Of a stretch of DNA of 34,178 nucleotides, positions 1-7,702 are shown in pieces. Each line of letters opens with the position of its first letter. The first letter of the stretch is position 1. Both the position numbers and the translations under genes were made by a program. The stretch spans positions 13,885 through 48,062 of the forward strand of contig UCIA01000037.1 in NCBI GenBank assembly GCA_900472295.1. The letters are read 5' to 3'. The notes below the pieces were generated by a model. It worked only from the letters and a program-made list of their open reading frames with translations, was not told the origin of the DNA and did not search any database. The DNA comes from Hyphomicrobiales bacterium. GTDB taxonomy: Bacteria; Pseudomonadota; Alphaproteobacteria; Rhizobiales; Rhizobiaceae.

Positions 1-33
1 CAGAGGGGGGTGCCTCGCACCCGCCTTACCCGA

Positions 34-396
34 TCATTGCGCCGGCACCTTGTCCAGAAACCCGGTGATGCTCTTCAGGCGGCCGTTCTCGATAACGCCA
101 ATGTCGGTGCCTTCGATAACCGACGGCACGCCTTCCGGTCCGAGATTCCACGAGAAGCGGATCGTGTCGCCAAACCCGTCCGGCGTGCCCTTCAGCGAGA
201 AACGGAAGCCGGCAAAGCGCTGTTGCACACCATCGATGAGCGCGGCGACGCCGGCATGGCCGTCGCCTTGCATCAGCGGATCGCGGTAGCTGACGTCTTC
301 GGTGAAGGTCGCCTTGAGCAGTTCGGCGCGGCGATCCGCATCGGCCTCGTTCCAGACGATGATGTAGTTTTGGGCGATCTTGTTGAGGTCGGTCAT
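34..396 (-). CDS. SnoaL/NTF2-like small protein
   Basis: 120-aa protein whose length and pattern fit the SnoaL/NTF2-like cone-fold family: an N-terminal helix with a Trp-Asn-Glu motif (IVWNEADADRRAELL), a FTEDVSYRDPLM segment and a C-terminal strand ending in ITGFLDKVP. Such proteins are small cytosolic enzymes (isomerases, hydrolases) or ligand-binding proteins, and the substrate cannot be read from sequence. The ATG at 396 has an AGGAG-type ribosome site just upstream on the minus strand. It is transcribed divergently from xylA across about 110 bp. A 6-bp GC hairpin with a 3-nt loop (positions 8-22) lies just beyond the stop and could help end transcription, although no T-run follows it. 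Family assignment is good, function unknown. Confidence 0.8.
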   Translation of the reverse strand: MTDLNKIAQNYIIVWNEADADRRAELLKATFTEDVSYRDPLMQGDGHAGVAALIDGVQQRFAGFRFSLKGTPDGFGDTIRFSWNLGPEGVPSVIEGTDIGVIENGRLKSITGFLDKVPAQ

Positions 397-464
397 GGTC
401 TGTCTCCTGTTCTGAGTGGCTTTGACACGACCCTTTTCACCCCGAGCGAGAGCGAAACCAATTA

Positions 465-483
465 CGCCTGAGGTAATCAGGCG
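465..483 (+). promoter_or_regulatory. Hairpin in the xylA leader
   Basis: A perfect 7-bp stem (CGCCTGA at 465-471 with TCAGGCG at 477-483) with a 5-nt loop lies 25 nt before the xylA start and just ahead of its ribosome site (GGAGAGGA, about 493-500). A competing short pairing TTAC/GTAA uses part of the same loop. It may be a leader structure or an operator dyad. Seen directly in sequence; role is inferred. Confidence 0.35.
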
Positions 484-508
484 CGACTATTTGGAGAGGA
501 CAGGAACC

Positions 509-1834
509 ATGAGCAGCGGATTTTTCGGCGACATCAAAACGATCAAGTATGAGGGACCGGATTCGACCAATCCGCTGGCCTATCGCTACTACAATCCCGA
601 CGAGGTGGTGGCCGGCAAGCGGCTGGAAGACCATCTGCGCTTTGCCGTCGCCTATTGGCATTCCTTCGCCTGGCCGGGCGGCGACCCATTCGGCGGCCAG
701 ACTTTTGACCGCCCCTGGTTCCCCAAGGCTGGCGGCGTCGACACGATGGAACTGGCCAAGCTCAAGGCAGACGTCGCCTTCGAAATGTTCTCGCTGCTCG
801 GCGCGCCCTATTTCTGCTTCCACGACGCCGATGTGCGCCCCGAGGGCAAGGATTTCTCCGAGAGTGCCGCGCGCCTTGACGAGATCGCCGACTATTTCGC
901 CGGCAAGATGAAGAAGACCGGCGTCAAGCTGCTGTGGGGAACAGCCAACCTGTTCTCCAACCGCCGCTTCATGTCGGGCGCCGCCACCAATCCCGATCCG
1001 GATGTGTTCGCCTATGCGGCGGCAACGGTGAAAAGCTGCATCGACGTCACCAAGCGGCTGAAGGGCGAGAACTACGTGCTGTGGGGCGGGCGCGAGGGCT
1101 ATGAGACGCTGCTCAACACCGACCTAGCCCGCGAGCAGGAGCAGGCTGGGCGCTTCCTCAGCCTCGTCGTCGACTACAAGCACAAGATCGGCTTCAAGGG
1201 CACGATCCTGATCGAGCCGAAGCCGCAGGAGCCGACCAAGCACCAGTACGACTATGACGTCGCCACGGTCTATGGCTTCCTCAAGCGCTTCGGCCTGGAG
1301 AAGGAAGTCAAACTCAACATCGAGCAGGGCCACGCGATCCTGGCTGGCCACTCCTTCGAGCATGAGCTGGCGCTGGCCAATGCACTTGGCGTCTTTGGTT
1401 CGATCGACATGAACCGCAACGATTACCAGTCGGGCTGGGACACCGACCAGTTCCCCAACAATGTGCCGGAGATGGCGCTGGCCTATTACCAAGTCCTGCA
1501 GGCCGGCGGCTTCAAGACCGGCGGCACCAATTTCGACGCCAAGCTGCGCCGCCAGTCGCTCGACCCGCAGGATTTGCTGATCGGCCACATTGGCGGCATG
1601 GATTCTTGCGCACGCGGTCTCAAGGCTGCCGCGAAGATGGTCGAGGACAAGGCGCTGTCGGGTCCGCTGGCCGAGCGCTATGCCGGCTGGAGCACGGCCG
1701 AGGGCAAGGCGATGCTGTCGGGCAAGCGCTCGCTGGAGGACATCGCCGAGCGCGTGGTGAAGAAGAAGATCGAGCCGCAGCCACGCTCCGGCAGCCAGGA
1801 ACTGCTCGAGAACATCGTCAACCGCTACGTCTGA
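509..1834 (+). CDS. xylA: Xylose isomerase
   Basis: Cytosolic metal-dependent isomerase converting D-xylose to D-xylulose, 441 aa from the ATG at 509, the usual length for class II (long) bacterial xylose isomerases. The frame is open upstream to 416, but 509 is chosen because GGAGAGGA precedes it and MSSGFFGDI is the expected family N-terminus. Landmarks: catalytic FCFHDADVRPEG (His105, Asp108), WGGREGYETL, the metal-ligand stretch IEPKPQEPTKHQYDYD, EQGHAILAGHSFEHE and DMNRNDYQSGWDTDQFP. All active-site segments are intact. No xylulokinase (xylB) or xylose transporter lies on the downstream side within this window; the upstream side is cut off. A short dyad in the leader could be regulatory. 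Confidence 0.97.
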   Translation: MSSGFFGDIKTIKYEGPDSTNPLAYRYYNPDEVVAGKRLEDHLRFAVAYWHSFAWPGGDPFGGQTFDRPWFPKAGGVDTMELAKLKADVAFEMFSLLGAPYFCFHDADVRPEGKDFSESAARLDEIADYFAGKMKKTGVKLLWGTANLFSNRRFMSGAATNPDPDVFAYAAATVKSCIDVTKRLKGENYVLWGGREGYETLLNTDLAREQEQAGRFLSLVVDYKHKIGFKGTILIEPKPQEPTKHQYDYDVATVYGFLKRFGLEKEVKLNIEQGHAILAGHSFEHELALANALGVFGSIDMNRNDYQSGWDTDQFPNNVPEMALAYYQVLQAGGFKTGGTNFDAKLRRQSLDPQDLLIGHIGGMDSCARGLKAAAKMVEDKALSGPLAERYAGWSTAEGKAMLSGKRSLEDIAERVVKKKIEPQPRSGSQELLENIVNRYV

Positions 1835-1928
1835 GGTCAGATGCCTGGATCGACGTAAGCCGCGCGTGGCTGAAAGCCGCCGCGGCTGGCCTCTGCTAGT
1901 CAGCCCTTCGCAAGCGATGGAGATGACG

Positions 1929-2402
1929 ATGGCCGAGATGACGATACGCAAGGCGCAGGCAAGCGATGTCTCGGCTCTGAAGCAGGTGCTGCAGGAGACG
2001 TTTGAAGGCACCTGGCTGCCGCATGTCAGCGCGGCGTCGGCGCAGCGCTATGTCGAGACCGATATTGGCGGGCGCTATGTCGAGGAAAGCTGGCCGGACT
2101 TTATCGTGGCTGAAATCGATGGCGCGATTGCCGGGATGATCCACTGGCGCGGCGACTTCATCGAGGCTGTGCATGTCAGGGCCGGCCATCAGGGCCAGGG
2201 CATCGGCGGCAAGCTGCTGGCGCATGCCGAGCAGGCCATCGCTGCGGCCGGCTTCCCGCAGGTGCGGCTCGAGACCGACACGTTCAACGAGCGCGCCCAA
2301 AGCGTCTACAAGGCGGTCGGCTATGTCGAAAAAGACCGCTATCCCGACGATGAATGGGACAGCGGCTTCACCACCGTGCTGTTCGAGAAGCAGCTCGGCT
2401 GA
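1929..2402 (+). CDS. GNAT family N-acetyltransferase
   Basis: 157-aa acetyl-CoA-dependent acetyltransferase of the GNAT superfamily. The acetyl-CoA pyrophosphate loop is seen as VRAGHQGQGIGGKLLAHAE, preceded by a hydrophobic strand (IAGMIHWRGDFIEAVHV), and the C-terminal half carries the usual LETDTFNERAQSVYKAVGYVEKDRY motif B. Several in-frame ATGs cluster at 1917-1938. I prefer 1929 because GGAG at 1919-1922 sits at good spacing, but 1923 and 1938 are possible. It lies about 95 nt after xylA on the same strand and could be co-transcribed, although nothing links it functionally to xylose. The substrate could be an amine, an antibiotic or a protein N-terminus and cannot be assigned. Confidence 0.9.
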   Translation: MAEMTIRKAQASDVSALKQVLQETFEGTWLPHVSAASAQRYVETDIGGRYVEESWPDFIVAEIDGAIAGMIHWRGDFIEAVHVRAGHQGQGIGGKLLAHAEQAIAAAGFPQVRLETDTFNERAQSVYKAVGYVEKDRYPDDEWDSGFTTVLFEKQLG

Positions 2403-2578
2403 GCTTCTGATTCGGATTTTTGGCGCGCAGCACAGCTTTGCGCCAAATGGCTTGTTCGGCGACAAGGTTTTGCCCTCTGCCGCCCCTCAATGACCTCGCT
2501 CTTGCCTTCAAACAGCCGTCACGTATCTCGTATAAGAGGTCCGTTGTGGCGGGTGAAAAGGAAGGAGGCGAACCGATA

Positions 2579-2782
2579 ATGCAACACGAACGCGAAATCG
2601 ACGCCCTGCTCTCGCCCAGTGAGGCTCAATCGATCATCGATCGGCTGATGGCACTGCCGAGACCAACCGACGACGTGAAGAATGAATGGGATCGCGCCGT
2701 CAGCAACCGCTTTGGAGCCCGTCTGGCGAAGCATATGCGCTCGCAGATCGACGCCGGTAGCGATCGGCAAAAGGCCGCGTAA
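2579..2782 (+). CDS. Small hypothetical protein, 67 aa
   Basis: Unrecognised 67-aa, charged, soluble protein (MQHEREIDALLSPSEAQSIIDRL at the start, DRQKAA at the end) predicted to be mostly helical, with no signal peptide or membrane segment. The start is fixed by an excellent ribosome site, AAGGAGG at 2562-2568, ten nt before the ATG. This is the main reason to believe it is a gene, since the open frame itself extends upstream to 2420. It is convergent with the AraC-type regulator, with only 14 bp between the two stops. The 176 nt before it (2403-2578) show no other feature. No function is proposed. Confidence 0.6.
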   Translation: MQHEREIDALLSPSEAQSIIDRLMALPRPTDDVKNEWDRAVSNRFGARLAKHMRSQIDAGSDRQKAA

Positions 2783-2796
2783 CTCCCTGAACTAAC

Positions 2797-3777
2797 TTAA
2801 CCCCGGCGCAGCCTGACCGGGGCTTCACCGAAAGCTCTTGAAAACGCTCTGGAAAATGCCGCGGCGGACGAGAACCCCGTCCGTCCGGCAATATCCGCCA
2901 TGGCAATCCTGGTGTCGACCACCAGCCGCCGCGCCGCGCCCAATCGCAGCCTGAGATAATAGGCGCCAGGCGTCTCGCCGATCGACTTGCGGAAAATGCT
3001 CTCCAGCGTGCGCGCCGTCACCCCGGCGCGCTTCGCCACCGCATCGATGGTCAGCGGCTGGTCGACATGCGATTCCATCAAGCGGATGGCCTGCGCCAGG
3101 CGCGGGTCGTAGCCGTCGAGCCGGCCGAGCGAGACCAGCGGCTGCGCGTCGGTGGCGGCGCGCGCCTGATCATAGATGAAGACGCTGGCGACATCGAGCG
3201 CCACGGCCATGCCGAGGCGGGTGCGGATCAGATGCAGCATCAGGTCGAAGGTCGGTGACGCCCCGCCTGAGGTGAACACCGGCCCGTCGATGACATAACG
3301 GTCCGGGCGAACATCGACGCCGGGAAAGGCCGAGGAGAAATCCTCCATGTCTTCCCAGTGCGTTGTGGCGCTGCGGCCTTCGAGCAGGCCGGCCCGCGCC
3401 ACCAGCCAGGTGCCGGCCTCGACGCCGCCGCAGGCACGGGCCGCGCGGGCCGCGCGGCGCAAGCCCGAAAGCAAAGCGGATGTGGCATAATTCTGCGTCC
3501 CGAAACCGGCGACGACGACGAGGACGTCGGTGGGCTCGGCTGCGTCGAAACGACAGCTGACCGCCACCGGCAGGCCGCAAGTGGTGACCGGCGCCTCGCC
3601 GGTGACCGAGACCAGTTTGAAATCGAACAGCGTCTCGCCGGAGATGCGGTTGGCGGCCCGCAGCGGGTCGACGGCTGACGCCACGCACATGATAGACGAG
3701 CCGGAAAACACCAGCAGCGTCACCTTGAGCGGCGAGCGTTCCGAGCGAAAGATCGTCGGCTTTTCGCTTTTGATCAT
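2797..3777 (-). CDS. cdhR: CdhR-like GATase1-AraC transcriptional regulator
   Basis: 326-aa DNA-binding activator of the GlxA/CdhR group: an N-terminal DJ-1/PfpI (class I glutamine amidotransferase-like) sensor domain, with the family signature GVEAGTWLVARAGLLEGRSATTHW about mid-protein, followed by a C-terminal AraC double helix-turn-helix (IDAVAKRAGVTARTLESIFRK and MADIAGRTGFSSAAAFSRAFSRAFG). In Pseudomonas the paralogues CdhR, GbdR and SouR sense carnitine, glycine betaine and sarcosine. The divergent position next to cdhC-cdhA points to carnitine or 3-dehydrocarnitine sensing here, which is inference from context. The start is uncertain: 3777 gives the normal N-terminus, while 3822 would add 15 residues and run into the promoter. 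The sensor domain looks intact, without insertions. Confidence 0.88.
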   Translation of the reverse strand: MIKSEKPTIFRSERSPLKVTLLVFSGSSIMCVASAVDPLRAANRISGETLFDFKLVSVTGEAPVTTCGLPVAVSCRFDAAEPTDVLVVVAGFGTQNYATSALLSGLRRAARAARACGGVEAGTWLVARAGLLEGRSATTHWEDMEDFSSAFPGVDVRPDRYVIDGPVFTSGGASPTFDLMLHLIRTRLGMAVALDVASVFIYDQARAATDAQPLVSLGRLDGYDPRLAQAIRLMESHVDQPLTIDAVAKRAGVTARTLESIFRKSIGETPGAYYLRLRLGAARRLVVDTRIAMADIAGRTGFSSAAAFSRAFSRAFGEAPVRLRRG

Positions 3778-3855
3778 GGTAGCTTCGTAAATCGCAAAAC
3801 AGTTCCCTGCAAGTCGGATCATTGTTGGGCTCTGTTTCTATGGGAGGAGAGTTCC
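3778..3855. promoter_or_regulatory. Divergent cdhR/cdhC promoter region
   Basis: The 78 bp between the regulator start and cdhC must hold both promoters. The inverted hexamers AAACAG (3797-3802) and CTGTTT (3832-3837) lie 35 bp apart and could be regulator half-sites, but the signal is weak. The cdhC ribosome site GGAGG is at 3843-3847. Confidence 0.45.
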
Positions 3856-4779
3856 ATGCCGCTCGCGATGAACCGTGAGGTTTTCATTACCTGTGCCGTG
3901 ACCGGGTCCGGTGGCTCGCAGGACCGCTCGCCGCATGTGCCGCGCTCGCCCAAGCAGATCGCCGATTCGGCCATCGACGCGGCCAAGGCCGGGGCTGCCA
4001 TCGTCCACTGCCATGTCCGCGACCCCGAGACCGGCAAACCCAGGCGCGATGTCCATCTCTACCGCGAGGTGACCGAGCGTATCCGCGACGCAGAAGTCGA
4101 CGTGATCCTGAACCTCACTGCCGGTATGGGCGGCGACATGGTGTTCGGCTCGCCGGAAGCGCCATTGCCGCTCAATGAAAAAGGCACCGACATGGGCGGC
4201 GCCACCAACCGCATGGAACATGTGCGCCAGTGCCTGCCGGAAATCTGCACGCTGGATTGCGGCACCATGAATTTCGCCGAAGCCGACTATGTCATGACCA
4301 ACACGCCCGGCATGCTGCGCGCCATGGGCGGCATGATGACGGCGCTCGGCGTCAAGCCGGAGATCGAGGCCTTCGACACCGGCCATCTCTGGTTCGCCAA
4401 GCAGCTGGTCGAGGAAAAGGTGCTCAACGCCGATGCGCTGGTTCAGCTCTGCATGGGCGTGCCATGGGGCGCGCCGGACGACCTCAACACCTTCATGGCC
4501 ATGGTCAACAATGTGCCGTCGACCTGGAACTGGTCAGCCTTCGCCATCGGCCGCAACCAGATGGCCTATGCGGCTGCAGCCGTGCTCGCCGGCGGCAATG
4601 TCCGTGTCGGCCTGGAAGACAATCTCTGGCTCGACAAGGGCGTGCTGGCGACCAATGCACAGCTGGTCGAGCGCGCTGCCAGCATCGTCACCAATCTCGG
4701 CGCCAGGATCCTTGGGCCGGAAGAAGTGCGCAAGAAGCTCAACCTGACCAAGCGGGCGCCGATCGCAGCCGCGGCGTAA
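3856..4779 (+). CDS. cdhC: 3-dehydrocarnitine cleavage enzyme (BKACE family)
   Basis: 307-aa zinc enzyme of the beta-keto acid cleavage (BKACE, formerly DUF849) family. It is expected to convert 3-dehydrocarnitine plus acetyl-CoA into acetoacetate and betainyl-CoA. Visible signatures: the zinc-binding HCHVRDPETG (His51, His53), NLTAGMGG, the Gly-rich TMNFAEADYVMTNTPGMLRAMGG, and GGNVRVGLEDNLW near the C-terminus, which carries the conserved acidic residue. ATG 3856 follows GGGAGGAGAG at optimal spacing. It is the first gene of the operon, divergent from a CdhR-like regulator and two genes before carnitine dehydrogenase. That context is what selects 3-dehydrocarnitine among the many BKACE substrates. 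The BKACE call is firm, the substrate is inferred. Confidence 0.92.
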   Translation: MPLAMNREVFITCAVTGSGGSQDRSPHVPRSPKQIADSAIDAAKAGAAIVHCHVRDPETGKPRRDVHLYREVTERIRDAEVDVILNLTAGMGGDMVFGSPEAPLPLNEKGTDMGGATNRMEHVRQCLPEICTLDCGTMNFAEADYVMTNTPGMLRAMGGMMTALGVKPEIEAFDTGHLWFAKQLVEEKVLNADALVQLCMGVPWGAPDDLNTFMAMVNNVPSTWNWSAFAIGRNQMAYAAAAVLAGGNVRVGLEDNLWLDKGVLATNAQLVERAASIVTNLGARILGPEEVRKKLNLTKRAPIAAAA

Positions 4780-4793
4780 GGCGGGAGTTGGCG

Positions 4794-5426
4794 ATGGCTG
4801 ATACCGTCAAATTCACCGCGATGAAGGATGGCGACAGGGACGATTACGAGTTCCTGACCGCCCATGAAATCGACTATGCCGCCAAGACCGGCGAGCGGTT
4901 GCTCGACGCTTTGGTGCAGCTCGACGAAGGCCTGTCGGGCTACAAGATCACAAGGCTCGGCCATTCGCTTCAGGCAGCGACGCGGGCCTGGCGCGATGGC
5001 GCCGATACGGACTGGATCGCCTGCGCGCTGCTTCACGACATCGGCGACATCTACGCGCCCTACAATCACGACGAATACGCCGCTTCTATCCTGAAGCCTT
5101 TCGTGCGTGAGCAATGCACCTGGGTGGTGGAAAAGCATGGCGACTTCCAGCGCCTCTACTACGCCCATCATCTCGGCGGCAACCGCCATGCCCGCGACCG
5201 CTTCGCCGGCCATGCCTATTTCGACGATTGCGACCAGTTCTGCGAACGCTGGGACCAGTCGAGCTTCGATCCCGACTACGACACGCTGCCGATCGAGTTC
5301 TTCCGACCGTTCGTGCTCGAAGTCTTCGCCCGCAAGGCCTACGACCCCTCGGTGATCCGCGCCGGTGAGCGCGTGCCTCTCATCGATCCCCAAACAGCCA
5401 AGACAAGAACCGGAGCTTCCGCATGA
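4794..5426 (+). CDS. HD-domain protein, PhnZ/TmpB-like putative diiron oxygenase
   Basis: 210-aa HD-domain protein. Potential metal ligands line up with those I recall for the mixed-valent diiron HD oxygenases PhnZ and TmpB: His57 (RLGHSLQ), His81-Asp82 (LLHDIGD), His92 (NHDEYAASIL), His115 (VVEKHGDFQR) and Asp154 (CERWDQSSF), followed by a TLPIEFFRPFV tail like the end of that family. PhnZ and TmpB oxidatively cleave hydroxylated phosphonates; TmpB acts on a trimethylammonium phosphonate, which makes a quaternary-amine substrate here tempting. A metal-dependent phosphohydrolase is the alternative. It starts at ATG 4794 (GGGAG at 4783-4787), 14 nt after cdhC, and overlaps cdhA by 4 nt, so it is translationally coupled to carnitine degradation. 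It takes the place where a betainyl-CoA thioesterase would be expected. Homology is moderately secure; the reaction is unknown. Confidence 0.82.
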   Translation: MADTVKFTAMKDGDRDDYEFLTAHEIDYAAKTGERLLDALVQLDEGLSGYKITRLGHSLQAATRAWRDGADTDWIACALLHDIGDIYAPYNHDEYAASILKPFVREQCTWVVEKHGDFQRLYYAHHLGGNRHARDRFAGHAYFDDCDQFCERWDQSSFDPDYDTLPIEFFRPFVLEVFARKAYDPSVIRAGERVPLIDPQTAKTRTGASA

Positions 5427-6517
5427 GCATCATCAACAAGGCAGCCGCCATCGGCGGCGGTGTCATCGGCGCCGGCTGGGTGGCGCGGCTGCTGCTCAAC
5501 GGCATCGACGTGTCGATCTTCGATCCGGACCCGGAAGCATCGCGCAAGGTCTCGGAAGTGATGAAGGGCGCGCGCCGCGCCTACAAGCAGATGGTTCCAG
5601 GCGGCCTGCCGAAGGAGGGCAAGCTGACCTTCGCCAAGACCATCGCCGAAGCGGTGGCCGATGCCGACTTCATCCAGGAAAGCGTGCCGGAACGGCTCGA
5701 CCTGAAACACCGCGTGCTGGCCGAGATCGACCTCTATGCGCCGGCCAACGCCATCGTCGGCTCGTCGACCTCCGGCATCAAGCCGACCGACATGCAGGTG
5801 GCGATGAAGAAGCACCCGGAACGTCTGGTTGTCGGACATCCCTTCAACCCGGTCTATCTCCTGCCGCTGGTCGAGATCGTCGGCGGCGAGCAGACGTTTC
5901 CCGAGGCGATCGAGGTCGCCAAGGAGATCTATGCCTCGATCGGCATGAAGCCTGTCGTCATCCGCAAGGAGATCGAGGCCTTTGTCGGCGACCGCCTGCT
6001 CGAAGCTGCCTGGCGCGAAGCGCTGTGGCTGATCAAGGACGGCATCTGCACGGTCGAAGAACTCGACGACATCATGCGCTATGGCTTCGGTCTGCGCTGG
6101 GCGCAGATGGGCATGTTCCAGGTCTATCGCGTCGCCGGTGGCGAGGCAGGCATGCGCCACTTCATGGCGCAGTTCGGGCCATGCCTGAAATGGCCGTGGA
6201 CCAAGCTGATGGATGTGCCGGAGTTCAACGACGAGCTGGTCGATCTGATCGCCACCCAGTCGGACGACCAGGCACATGGCCTGTCGATCCGCGAGCTGGA
6301 AAAGATCCGCGACGACAATCTGGTCGCCATCATGGATGCGCTGTCGAAGCAGAACAAAGGCAAGGGCTGGGGCGCCGGCGCGCTGCACAAGGACTATACC
6401 AAGCAGCTCGCCAAGCTGGCGGCGAAGAAGCCGGCGGCTTCCAGAGCCGCTGAAAAGGCCAAGGCCTCGAAGCCGGTGAAGAAAGCGGAAAAGCCGAAGA
6501 AAAAGAAGAAGGGCTGA
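5423..6517 (+). CDS. cdhA: L-carnitine dehydrogenase with Lys-rich tail
   Basis: 364-aa NAD-dependent dehydrogenase of the 3-hydroxyacyl-CoA dehydrogenase superfamily, expected to oxidise L-carnitine to 3-dehydrocarnitine. The N-terminal Rossmann domain shows GGGVIGAGW (11-19) and an NAD-binding Asp34 (SIFDPDPE). QESVPERLDLKHRVLAEID and GSSTSGIKPTDMQ follow, and the catalytic His139 lies in GHPFNPVYLLPLVEIVGG, which is diagnostic for carnitine dehydrogenases. The C-terminal helical domain ends near residue 325. An unusual low-complexity tail of about 36 residues, rich in Lys, Ala and Pro, follows (residues ~329-364). Some rhizobial homologues instead carry a fused thioesterase at this end, which is absent here. 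The start overlaps the stop of the HD gene (ATGA). Confidence 0.93.
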   Translation: MSIINKAAAIGGGVIGAGWVARLLLNGIDVSIFDPDPEASRKVSEVMKGARRAYKQMVPGGLPKEGKLTFAKTIAEAVADADFIQESVPERLDLKHRVLAEIDLYAPANAIVGSSTSGIKPTDMQVAMKKHPERLVVGHPFNPVYLLPLVEIVGGEQTFPEAIEVAKEIYASIGMKPVVIRKEIEAFVGDRLLEAAWREALWLIKDGICTVEELDDIMRYGFGLRWAQMGMFQVYRVAGGEAGMRHFMAQFGPCLKWPWTKLMDVPEFNDELVDLIATQSDDQAHGLSIRELEKIRDDNLVAIMDALSKQNKGKGWGAGALHKDYTKQLAKLAAKKPAASRAAEKAKASKPVKKAEKPKKKKKG

Positions 6518-6521
6518 GATC

Positions 6522-7685
6522 ATGGATTTCGGGCTGTCGGAGGAACAGAAGCTCATCGTCGAGACGACGCGCGCTTTCGTCGAGAATGAGCTTTACCCGC
6601 ATGAGCGCGAGGTCGAGCGCACCGGCGTCCTGCGCCGCGAGCTGATCGAGGAGATCAAGGTCAAGGCGATCGAGGCCGGGCTCTACGCCGCCAACATGCC
6701 TACGGAAGTCGGTGGCGCGGGGCTCGATACGGTGACGTGGCTGCTTTACGAAAAGGAGCTCGGCCGCGCCAATTACGCGCTGCACTGGACCTGCGTGGCG
6801 CGTCCCTCCAACATCCTTCTCGCCGGCACGCCGGAACAGCGCGAGAAGTATCTGTTTCCTTGCATCCGTGGCGAGAAGTGGGACTGCCTGGCGATGACCG
6901 AGCCGGGTGCAGGCTCGGACCTGCGCGGTATGAAGGCGACCGCCGTGCAGGATGGCGACGACTGGGTACTCAACGGCACCAAGCATTTCATCAGCCACGC
7001 CGATCTCGCCGATTTCGCGATTTGCTTCATGGCCTCGGGCGAGGAAGAAACACCGCGCGGCAAGCGCAAGAAGATCACCGCCTTCTTCGTCGACAAAGGG
7101 ACTAAAGGGTTCACAGTGCGCGACGGCTACCGCAACGTCTCGCATCGCGGCTACACCAATGCCATCCTCGAATTCGACGATTGCCGGCTGCCGGCAAGCC
7201 AGGTGCTGGGCGAAGTGCACAAGGGTTTCGACGTCGCCAATTCATGGTTGGGCGCCACGCGCCTGCAGGTCGGCGCCACTTGTCTCGGCCGCGCCGAGCG
7301 GGCGCTTGGCCACGCCATCGAATATTCCGCGCAACGCCAGCAGTTCGGCCAGCAGATCGGCAAGTTCCAGGGCGTGTCGTTCAAGCTGGCCGACATGGCG
7401 ACGGAATTGAAGGCGGCCGACCTGATGGTGTTCGAAGCCGGCTGGAAGTACGATCAGGGCACCGTCACAGATCAGGACATGGCGATGGCCAAGCTGAAGG
7501 CGACCGAAATGCTGGCTTACGTTGCCGACGAAGCAATCCAGATCCATGGCGGCATGGGGCTGATGGACGACCTGCCGCTGGAGCGTATCTGGCGCGACGC
7601 GCGTGTCGAGCGCATCTGGGAAGGCACGTCGGAAATCCAGCGCCATATCATTTCGCGGGCGCTGCTGCGGCCGTTCGGGGCCTAA
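6522..7685 (+). CDS. Acyl-CoA dehydrogenase (CaiA-like, probable gamma-butyrobetainyl-CoA dehydrogenase)
   Basis: 387-aa FAD-dependent acyl-CoA dehydrogenase of normal length. Motifs: MTEPGAGSDLRGMKATA (flavin and substrate loop), WVLNGTKHFISHADLADF, the central beta domain, then QFGQQIGKFQGVSFKLADM and the C-terminal IQIHGGMGLMDDLPLERIWRDARVERIWEGTSEIQR. The catalytic base is present as Glu367, equivalent to Glu376 of medium-chain acyl-CoA dehydrogenase. It lies 4 nt after cdhA and before a CoA ligase and a CaiD-type hydratase. The likely job is oxidation of gamma-butyrobetainyl-CoA to crotonobetainyl-CoA, the reverse of anaerobic CaiA. Electrons would go to ETF, which is not encoded here. 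The family is certain, the substrate comes from context. Confidence 0.92.
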   Translation: MDFGLSEEQKLIVETTRAFVENELYPHEREVERTGVLRRELIEEIKVKAIEAGLYAANMPTEVGGAGLDTVTWLLYEKELGRANYALHWTCVARPSNILLAGTPEQREKYLFPCIRGEKWDCLAMTEPGAGSDLRGMKATAVQDGDDWVLNGTKHFISHADLADFAICFMASGEEETPRGKRKKITAFFVDKGTKGFTVRDGYRNVSHRGYTNAILEFDDCRLPASQVLGEVHKGFDVANSWLGATRLQVGATCLGRAERALGHAIEYSAQRQQFGQQIGKFQGVSFKLADMATELKAADLMVFEAGWKYDQGTVTDQDMAMAKLKATEMLAYVADEAIQIHGGMGLMDDLPLERIWRDARVERIWEGTSEIQRHIISRALLRPFGA

Positions 7686-7702
7686 TAGAAAAGACAGAAA
7701 AT

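Noticed and set aside
5339..6556. A 405-codon minus-strand open frame opposite cdhA.
   Set aside because: Arg/Leu/Asp-rich shadow; the plus-strand dehydrogenase carries all family motifs.
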